Assembly (NCBI GenBank): GCA_039583875.1
Contig: CM077162.1
Span: 63,718,822-63,782,821 of the forward strand
Direction: 5' to 3'
DNA: 64,000 nt
Source of the DNA: Platanthera guangdongensis
Lineage: Eukaryota > Streptophyta > Magnoliopsida > Asparagales > Orchidaceae
The position numbers and the translations under genes were made by a program. The notes below the pieces were generated by a model. It saw nothing but the letters and a program-made list of their open reading frames with translations, was not told where the DNA came from and did not search any database. Positions 55,906 to 64,000 of the stretch are shown one piece after another (the first letter of the stretch is position 1; each line of letters opens with the position of its first letter).

Positions 55906-58197
55906 ATGGACGGGCTCAAGTTCACAGGCAAGATCCCCGTGTGCACCAGGCTCAACTTTCCTATCTGGAAGGAAAGGATTAGGTTCTACATGGAAGCAGT
56001 TGATCCTCGACTCTTCATGATCGTGGAGGAGGGACCTTATGTCCCCACTAAGGTCTCCACCATTGATCCTACCAAGAAAGTGCCGAAGAAACTTTCTGAA
56101 ATGGACAAGGACGAGATGGTGCTAGTGGGACTTGACAAGAAGGCGCAGAACATTCTGGTCAGCGCGGTTGATGACTCAATGATGCAGAACTTCTGCAACT
56201 GCAGGATAACAAAGGAGATCTGGCATTGCCTGATCATCCTAATGGAGGGCACTGATGAAGTGAGGGATGATCGTAGATCCCTCTTGAACCAGAAATATGA
56301 GGCCTTCATACAAGGGCCTAAGGAAGAGATCGGAGTCACCTTCGAGAACTTCCTCAAGATTGTCAATGCACTCAAAGGATACGGAAGAGTGTTCACTAAT
56401 GGTGAACTCAATGATAAATTCCTTAGGTCCCTTACTAAAGAATGAGACACAAAGATCTGCGCCATCCGAGAGTTTGGCAGACTAGCTAAAACAGACCCAC
56501 AAATTCTGTTTGGGAAGCTGATGTGCTATGAGCTTCAACTGAACACCAGGAAAGCAGAAGAAGAAGCAGAGACGGCTGCAGCCAAAGAAAAGACTGTGGC
56601 TCTAAAAGCCATTCACTCCAGAAAAGGCAAGGGTGCGGTTTCATACCGTGCCAGGAAAAAGGATGAGGAGGAGGACTCCGAGCCATGCTCCTCCAGCTCA
56701 GAGCTGTCTGAGGAGGATTTCTCCCTCATCACCCGAGAATTCAAGAAGTTCCTCAAGATGAGGAATCAAAGAAAGAAAGACGGCTCCTCCTCCAGGCATC
56801 AGAAGAAAAATTATTCTTCTGACAGGTATGCTTCTAAACCGAACAAACATCGCTCCTCTGACATCATTTGTTTTGGATGCAATAAGCCAGGACACGTCGT
56901 GGCCGACTGCTACCAAGGCAAGAGAGAAAAAGGGAAAGGAGAGGAGCTCAAATCCTCTAGAGATAAGAAGAAAGAGTGGAGCTACATCGCCAAAAGGCCA
57001 AAGACACTGAGTGAGTCTGATTCCTCAGACTCCAGTGATGATGAGGAAGCCTACTTCGGGCTGGTGGGTCGCTCCGACTCAGAAGGAGATTGCCCCCCAT
57101 TTACTGGGAAGGTAAAAGCTCACACCCCTCTCTCCGACTCTGAATTTGATCCTGAGTCTCAGGATGATGAACCTGAGGATAGCCTTTCGGCCCGTGAAGC
57201 GGAGCTCCTCGAGAAGTATGAGCTTCTGCTCAACACTTTCGAGGAGTGTCGTAAGAGATTGAAGGCTGAGAAAAAGGAAGTGAAATTCCTTAAGGGTGAG
57301 TGTGTATCCCTAAGGGAAGAGGTCACTAGTTTGATTTCTCTCCGACAGGAGCACCTTGACCTGACTTCAAAGAATTTAGAGTCACTTAAGCTCCTTGATC
57401 TTAAGCAGGAGGAAGTCGACAAGTTGGAAGAACAGCTTGCGGAAGAAAGGAAGATCGTCAAGAGCTTCTCTATGCCAAAAACAGTTCTTCCAGTAGTTGA
57501 TACCTTCTCTGCTCAGGCCAAAGGAGTTGGCTTGGGGCATGTAGGGGTATCTGGTTCCTCATCCAGGAGAAACAGGAACCAGAGGAAGAATAAGGCCGCC
57601 AAGAAGGCCTCTGCTGCGGAAAAGGGAAAGGCTCCGCTCAGTCCCGTTGCGTTCAGGAAGCCTAGCTTTCCTTGCAACCAACATGATTTTGAATCGACCT
57701 TTGGTCATCATTTCCGGCCCTCGGTTGCAAAGCCAAAGAGCCGATATGATGGTTGAACTTTTCCCCGCAACTTCGGTGAGAGTGCCTTCAAGGCACCTTA
57801 TGAGGAAATCCACATGGGAAATTATGGTCAATTCTCTAGCGGCCATAATGGAAAGCAGGCACCAAGAGCCAAGCCTGTTATACTGAAGGAACATAAGGTG
57901 AAGAAGTCATGTGCCTGCAATCACTATGAGGCCTCCACCTCCAGATCCAAGGCCCCGGATGTACCCACCATTTCCAGGGTAAAGCAGGAGCCTAGGAAGA
58001 GGTACAACAGATTTGACTGTTGGTGTTGTGGCAAAGTCGGTCACTTTGCCGTGGATTGTTTGTTTAATCCAAGGTATCACGAGACTCCCTATGTTAGCAA
58101 TGCGAGGCCGACCACTCGTAGGGTCAACCAACCGAGGGGGAGTATGCTAACCAAGAATCTAGGACCCAAGTTCGATTGGGTTCCTAAGGGAAATTAA
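55906..58197 (+). pseudogene. gag: Element E gag (long, two zinc knuckles)
   Basis: Starts at ATG 55906 (MDGLKFTGKIPVC). The N-terminal capsid-like part (RLNFPIWKERIRFYME, NILVSAVDDSMMQNFC) is stopped by a TGA at 56443-56445. It continues with a Ser/Glu-rich hinge and zinc knuckle 1 CFGCNKPGHVVADC (near 56870-56912). A coiled-coil segment follows (about 57180-57480; AEEKYELLLNTF-like, KQEEVDKLEEQLAEERK), then a TGA at 57754-57756. Knuckle 2 is CWCCGKVGHFAVDC (near 58018-58060). The stop is TAA 58195-58197. Both TGAs sit where a Trp codon is likely. Without them the protein would be about 763 residues, long for Copia but typical of SIRE/Maximus. Confidence 0.92.
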
Positions 58198-58204
58198 TTT
58201 TGTT

Positions 58205-60673
58205 TTGCAGGAATGTCCAAAGGCCACCAAAACGCCAATCTGGTACTTGGACAGTGGATGCTCCCGGCACATGACTGGGACAAGAAGCCTGCTGCGTGAT
58301 TACACTCCAGTCGAGAATGGACCCAAAGTCATCTTTGGAGGGTCAGATCGAGGAGTCACCAGAGGTTACAGTATGATTTCCAACGGTATAATCTCTATCA
58401 CCGACGTGGCTTATGTTGAAGGGTTAAAGCATAACCTGATCAGTGTAAGTCAGTTATGTGACAAAGGTTATGACGTTAAGTTCTGCAAGGATAAATGTCT
58501 GATAATTTCACGTACCTCTTCTGAGACGGTATTATCAGGCATTAGGAGCAGAAATATCTTCTGCTTAGATTTTCTCAGTTTAGATTCATCTACCCCCGTA
58601 TGCCTTGTGGCAACAGGCAGTGCATCTCTTTGTGAACAATGGCACAAGAGATTGACACATATTAATTTCAAAACAATTAGTATGCTGGTTTCTAAAAACT
58701 TAGTAAGGGATGCTCCCGTTATCAAGTGCATCAAAGATAGCCCCTGTCCTGCATGCCAGATGGGCAAACAGACTCGGGCTACCTTTAAGAGCATTGCAGA
58801 CAAAGACTCTTCCCGATGTCTTTACCTTCTACATATGGACTTGTTTGGTCCAATGCAAGTTCATAGCTTGGGAGGCAAGTCCTATACGCTAGTGATAGTT
58901 GACGATCATTCTCGGTTTACATGGGTGTTCTTCTTAAAACGAAAGTCGGATACGTTTGACATCTTCACTAGTTTTGTCAAGCAGGTTTAGAACGAATTTA
59001 ACTGCCCAGTGGTCAAAATCAGAAGTGACCATGAAATAGAATTCGAATCTGGTGCTATGACAGAGTTTTGTGAAGAACAAGTTATCTTTCATGAGTTTTC
59101 CTCCCCGCGCACTCCTCAGCAAAATGGAGTTGCGGAGAGGAGAAATAGAACTCTCATTGAAGCCTGCACGATAATGTTGAAAGACGCTTCTCTCCCAGAA
59201 TACTTCTGGGCAGAGGCTGTCAATACAGCTTGTCATGTACAAAACCGAGCATTGATCAACAAGCATCATCGTAAGACGCCTTATGAGCTACTGAGAGGCA
59301 GGAAACCAACCATGTCCTACTTGATGATCTTTGGTTGCAGATGCTATGTACTGAATAATGGGAAGTACCCGCGTACTAAATTTGGTGAAAAATGCTTCGA
59401 AGGCATATTCATGGGCTATAGTTCCCACAGTCGGGCATATAGGGTCTTCAATAAGAAAACCCTAGTGGTAGAAGAATCAATTAATGTTGTTTTTGATGAA
59501 GGAAGTTTGTTTAACAGCAATTCTGTCAGTGGTATTCTTGAAGATGCAGGTGCACGACTTGAACAGCTGGATCTCGATGAGACCGCTAAAGATGATACTC
59601 CTAAGTACGTCAAAGTTTCCACCTCCACGTCATCGGGGAATGTTGAAGATCAAAATGGAACAAATATCTTAGAAGAAGGAGAAACCCAAGAAGTAATCGA
59701 AGCTCCAGACGCCAGACTTCTAGAGATCCGGCACGTGAGGGATCATCCTAGAGATCAGATCATCGGAGATCCTCGTGTCGGTGTCAGAACTCGAAGAGGT
59801 ACTATTAACGAAGTTTTGCATCTTAGCTTCCTGTCACAGGTTGAGCCAAAGAAGTTCGACGAGGCGAACAAAGACGCGGCATGGATTTTGGCCATGCAAG
59901 ATGAACTACATCAATTCGAACGATGCAACGTTTGGACGCTGGTTCCCAGACCACACAAGCAGAATGTGATTGGCACCAAGTGGATCTTCAGAAACAAACG
60001 GGATGAACATGGTGTCATCATAAAGAACAAGGCCAGGCTGGTGGCTCAAGGTTACAGACAGGAGGAGGGGATTGACTTCGACCAGACCTTCGCACCAGTG
60101 GCAAGGCTCGAGACAATCAGACTGTTCCTGGCTTATGCTTCGCACAAAGGATTCACAGTCTATCAAATGGATGTGAAATCAGCTTTCTTGAACGAAGACC
60201 TGAAGGAGGAAGTATACGTCGCTCAACCCCCAGGGAGTAGGGATGACAGGAAAAGCACCTCCGGGACGTGTCAATTCCTCGGACGAAGGCTTATTTCATG
60301 GAATAGCAAGAAACAGAATTGTGTTGCAACCTCCACAGCAGAGTCTGAGTACATCTCGGCCGGCAGCTGTTGCGCACAACTCCTATGGATCAAAAACCAG
60401 TTAGCCGACTACGACCTTCAGTTCAAGGAAGTTCCAATGTACTGCGACTCCTCCAGTGCAATTGCTATTGCCAACAATCCGGTATCGCACAGCAGAACGA
60501 AGCATATTGAAGTGCGATACCACTTCATTCGGGAGCACGTGGAGAACAAGGACATCTCTCTCTGTTATGTCCCCACGGACAAGCAGATTGCAGATATATT
60601 CACAAAGCCCTTAGACGAGGCCAAGTTCAGTCTTTTCAAAACTGAATTGGGGATGCTAAACTATGAGGAATGA
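58205..60673 (+). pseudogene. pol: Element E pol (protease, integrase, RT with internal deletion, RNase H)
   Basis: The frame is shifted by one relative to gag. Protease IWYLDSGCSRHMTG. Integrase: zinc region HKRLTHINF ... CPACQMGKQ, catalytic Asp in LLHMDLFGPM, Asp in [11 protein letters not shown] and Glu in [16 protein letters not shown] at 58988-58990 breaks it where Gln is likely. RT starts [18 protein letters not shown] and runs to [10 protein letters not shown]. At about 60235 it jumps directly to [15 protein letters not shown] of RNase H. By comparison with A about 700 bp are missing, including YVDD, yet the frame is kept. The RNase H end is complete ([25 protein letters not shown]). 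Confidence 0.92.
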
Positions 60674-60977
60674 AGACTACAGAAGCTCCAGGCTCGTGCA
60701 TCTAGGGGGAGCCTCTGCCAGGAACTCAAGTGAGAGCACAGGTGCAAGAACTGAGGGGGAGCAAGGGGTCAAATGCAACAGACCCAGATTTGCAGAAGCC
60801 GAAAAGGGGGAGATTACCCTCTCGGCTAAGGCTAAGGTGGCTCCAAGTTTGCTCCCAAGAAATTGGTATTGCTAATGAATAACTCACTCAACTCAATTTC
60901 AAGTTTATGATTTTCATTCCTATATGCTCTATTCACCTTAGCTTGTGGGGTTTAGGCTTCTTCAAATAGGGGGAGAT
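60674..60977 (+). other. Element E 3' untranslated region and polypurine tract
   Basis: A short remnant frame with GGGGGAG words (60700-60800), then AT-rich DNA and the polypurine tract ATAGGGGGAGAT (60966-60977). No third ORF. Confidence 0.8.
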
Positions 60978-62666
60978 TGTTGGGTATTGTATCCACAACG
61001 TACCTGATTTGAAGAAGCCCCTGGACAAGCTAAGGTAAATAGACAATGTATTTGACAAAATATTTCAAGTTGTGCTTGCAGTTATTCCACACTAAGTACA
61101 CAACAATGTCAGGGTGCAGTAGGTCAATATACACGGGTCTGCACGACGTAATTCCTCGTTGAGCAGATCAGTGTGCTGGCCTACGTGTACTCTCTCTATT
61201 GGAGTGTACTTACTTTCAAGTACAGAGCTGTGTTAAGGCAAGAGCAGACAAGGAGCAAGGATGGGTCAAGGAGCACCTCATGGGTGGAAAGACGAAAAAT
61301 CGTCTAAGTGTAAATCGACGAGAATCACCAAGTGATTCTCGCCGATTCGGCGATAATCTCTAGTGATTCTCGCCGAATCGTCGAGAATCATTGGCTGATT
61401 CTCGCCGACTCAATCCAGCTACTTCAAAGCGAGCAACTCTGATGCTAAGTAATAATCGACGAGAATCACCAAGTGATTCTCGCCGATTCGGCGAGAATCA
61501 CTAGTGATTCTCGCCGAATCGTCGAGAATCACTGACTGATTCTCGCCGACTCGACCCGGCTTAATCAGAGTGTGCAATCAAGTCAACATTGACGAGAATC
61601 ATCTTTGATTCTCGCCGAATCGACGAGAATCACCTTTGATTCTCGCCGATTCGACGAGAATCACCTTCGATTCTCGCCGATTTTGACTTGGGCAATTTTC
61701 TGGAAACTGCTGGACCGGATTCTGCCGCTGGCACTGTTTTGAACCGGTTTTTGGGTTTCTTCTGGTGGGACCCACAACGGTCATTTAGGAGTATACTTGT
61801 GTATAAATACACGCGTATTTTTGAACAGTGAAGACACACAAAAAGAAGCCGAGCGACGACCTTGACCTAAAATCGCGATTTCCGCTCCGCCGCCGCCGTC
61901 GCCTCTCGAGCAAGTTGATCGTCGGTCTTGATCGTGATCTCTTCCAGATCTTCCGGCGACAGAAGCTTAGCCAAGCTTAGAGTCTCACGCGTCTAACCAG
62001 AGATCTTTTATCTCTTGATTTGTTGATCGGGAAAACCTTCCCCGTCCGAATCGATCGAGGCGATCGATCCTAGTGTGACCGTTGGTAGACCTAGCTAGCT
62101 TCGCTACGAAGTTTGAATCTCCTAAGTAAAGCAGCCGCACATCGTTGTCGCCGCCGATCCCGTGAACCAAGCCGCCACCCTCTTTGCCGCCGCCGGTTCT
62201 GGGGAGATTCTCTCCACGAGAGATCTAGGGTTATGGACTCTTTGTGGACTTCAAGAACACGTCGTCAACGAAGAGGGACACCTTAGTCTCCAAAAGTAGT
62301 TTGTATCTCTTGTACATTCTAGTTTTACTTTTGTTGTAAAGGAACGTTGGTTCCTAGTTGTAAAGGTTGGGTGCAACCCGTGTTGTGGGAGTGTGTCTCC
62401 TACGTGTGGAAGGGTTCCTTCCGATAGTGCAAGGATTGGATTTCAATCCTGTTGGTGAAGAGACCGAGTCGTCCCTTGTTGGGAGATAGGTCGAAGGGGG
62501 AAAGTGGATGTACCCAAATCGTGGAACCACTATAAATTGCTTGTGTACTTTCTGTGCTGTGCTGTTTTGTTTTCTTGTGCAGGTACAATTTTAAATTCCG
62601 CAAAAACGCTGCACGTCACCTATTCCCCCCCATAGGTGAAGATAGTTGACACTAGGTGGACTTTCA
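60978..62666 (+). repeat. Element E 3' LTR
   Basis: 1689 bp. Carries a longer hairpin array (61314-61682) than the 5' LTR, with about one extra hairpin pair near 61320-61370, and a shorter C-run near 62625. Confidence 0.95.
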
Positions 62667-63332
62667 CACTCCAGCCATCTGCCTTGCCAAGCTCTCCTGC
62701 GATGCCAGCAGATTCTCCAGCTCCAGCAAAGACGGCTGAGTAGCCTACCCTTGAACAGATGTTACAAAAGCCACATACTCCTTCCGCAAGCCGCAGATAA
62801 TGTGCCTTTTCATCTTCGCCTCAGAGATAGGCTCATCATGATCCAGTGCCGACAGCTCAGCACACAAGCTCTTCATCTTTAAGAAGTACTTCGAGATGGA
62901 AAGGTCTCCCTGAGTTGCCCTGGCCAACTCATTCTCCAGGAACTGAAGCCGCGCCACATTCTTCCTATTGAACAACTCATCAATGGTTGTCCAAATATCA
63001 GCAGCCGACTTACATCCAACGATGTGATCAAACAGTTCCGGAGACACGACCCTCTTCATAATGAACTCTGCCTTAGCATTTGTTCTTCTCCAGAGCCTAA
63101 CCTGCTCAGCAGTACCGAGCGCAGCCGTGACTTCCTGTCTGTCGTCACCACCGACGACTTCCCACAGCTCCTCGCCAAGAAGATAACTCTTCATGCACGA
63201 CTTCCACTTCTTGAAGTTAGTCGGTGTTAAGAGTTCAATGCCCAGACCTCTTGCAAAGCTCCCTTCCATTACAACACCTGTTGGCAACCTTTCAGAAGCA
63301 CCGAGCAACAACACAGGTTGATCACCACTCAA
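62667..63332 (-). pseudogene. gag: Element F1 gag N-terminal part
   Basis: ATG 63332 (MSGDQPVLLLGASERL) follows the primer site by 45 bp. The Copia gag domain is clear: LLTPTNFKKWKSCMKSYLLG, AADIWTTIDELFNRKNVAR and HIICGLRKEYVAFVTSVQG. A TAG at 62745-62747 then stands where a Trp is likely. The frame goes on with LLELENLLASQESLARQMAG to the E insertion at 62667 and resumes at 54153. Confidence 0.9.
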
Positions 63333-63376
63333 GCCCTGAGTAACAACACTGGTTGACTACCGCTCACGCAACTGAA

Positions 63377-63392
63377 CCTCCCTCTGATACCA
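63377..63392 (-). other. Element F1 primer binding site
   Basis: Minus strand TGGTATCAGAGGGAGG directly after the 5' LTR; initiator-Met tRNA type. Confidence 0.92.
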
Positions 63393-64000
63393 TGTTAAAA
63401 TTTCTCAACATGGTCAGCAAGGTAGCCCAAACGCCAAATTAATATCTTCGGCACTACCCAGTTCTCACGTTGAACCAGCGAAAAACCAAGGAACAAAGGT
63501 TAATCCCAACAAACAATGGAAGCACAAGCAGATCTTTTACACATTCACTTCTTTACAACACGAGGCATACATAGCGAGACATGATTTCGCTAGTATAACA
63601 GCTGTAAATAGAAATCACCAAAACCCAAGACGGGCGGACAGCACCAGAGTCCGCCGAGACCGCCGAGGTCGCCGAGTCCGCTGAGATCGCCCGAACTTAA
63701 GCTGCAATCCGCCGAATAGCCACGAAGTCCGCCGAAGCCGCGAGGCCGTGCGGACACACCGTTATTCATCTCCTGCTGAAGCTGAACTGAGGAACACCCC
63801 CTACCCGCCTGAAGCCGGCGGATAGGTTATTGAAGCTGGCAAAGTTGAAACAGATTTGACAAGCCGCGGAGCGATCTCCTGCTGAATCCGCAGAGACCGC
63901 ACAACTTTCAAGTACTTGACCGAAGTCAAAGCCAAACTCCTAGCTCCTTGAAGCTACCCGCGCGACCTACACACAGTAAACCGTCAGCCCTGAATCAATC
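63393..64000 (-). repeat. Element F1 5' LTR, cut by the window end
   Basis: Matches 47672 onward base for base apart from a few differences and one missing CGAGGTCGC-like unit. About 1 kb of the LTR lies outside the window. Confidence 0.92.

Larger units (their letters stand above)
54154..62666 (+). mobile_element. Element E: complete SIRE/Maximus-type Copia element with RT deletion
   Basis: 8513 bp flanked by perfect CACTC duplications (54149-54153, 62667-62671). LTRs of 1662 and 1689 bp differ by roughly twenty substitutions seen by eye plus a repeat-copy difference, so it is the youngest clear insertion here. It has a primer site, long gag, pol and polypurine tract, but no third ORF, and an in-frame gap in RT. 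Its LTR start (TGTTGGGTA), polypurine tract and AAGGGGGAAAGTGGATGTAC block match element A. Confidence 0.96.
47672..64000 (-). mobile_element. Element F1: Copia element with nested F2 and E, 5' LTR truncated by the window end
   Basis: Minus strand: 5' LTR (from 63393), primer site, gag, pol, polypurine tract, 3' LTR (47672-49304). Element E interrupts gag at 54153/62667 with a clean target duplication. Pol is broken at 51655 by the inverted partial copy F2. Shared differences pair the LTR at 47672 with the one at 63393 and set apart the F2 LTR (for example AACAATGG in F1 against AAAAATGG in F2). Confidence 0.88.

Overview
The window is nuclear DNA from a flowering plant, almost certainly a large repeat-rich genome. 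I see no protein-coding host gene, rRNA or tRNA gene. Nearly every coding trace belongs to LTR retrotransposons of the Copia and Gypsy superfamilies, with smaller traces of hAT transposases, an RTE-type LINE, a tRNA-derived SINE and a MITE. I cannot name the species.

Layout, left to right. (1) 1-31358 is a Copia element of the SIRE/Maximus type (element A, + strand) whose 5' LTR starts outside the window. Its 5' LTR is split by a Tat-type Gypsy element (B, - strand, 1110-18683). B is itself split by a second Copia element (C, - strand, 4993-10162). A related B-type LTR sits inside the gag of A (19774-20484). A resumes with gag, pol, an extra ORF region and the 3' LTR (29349-31358). (2) 31359-42240 is old, AT-rich, decayed DNA: a Gypsy gag stub, a SINE tail, a diverged 1.3 kb duplication, an RTE LINE 3' end, a 130-bp PIF/Harbinger-like MITE, two hAT transposase relics in opposite orientation and a 31-bp minisatellite. 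(3) 42609-47121 is a dead chromodomain Gypsy element (G). (4) 47122-47671 is a fragment of a + strand Tat-type integrase (H), cut by a Copia element (F1, - strand, from 47672 to beyond the window end). F1 carries an inverted partial copy of its own family (F2, 49671-51654) in pol, and a complete SIRE-type Copia element (E, 54154-62666, perfect CACTC target duplication) in gag.

How the parts relate. Target duplications, or reading frames that resume after an insert, give the order: A before B before C; H before F1 before both F2 and E. E is the best preserved, but it lacks the centre of its reverse transcriptase. No element in the window encodes a full set of working proteins.

Most interesting points. 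B carries two genes antisense to gag-pol, each with its own TATA box; the larger one has GT-AG introns that rejoin the frame exactly. A has an internal TATA box in front of its extra ORF, preceded by the same GTGTCGAGAC repeat family that fills its LTR promoter region, so it seems to carry a second LTR-like promoter. The F1/F2 junction forms a palindrome with arms of about 2 kb and a 31-bp loop.
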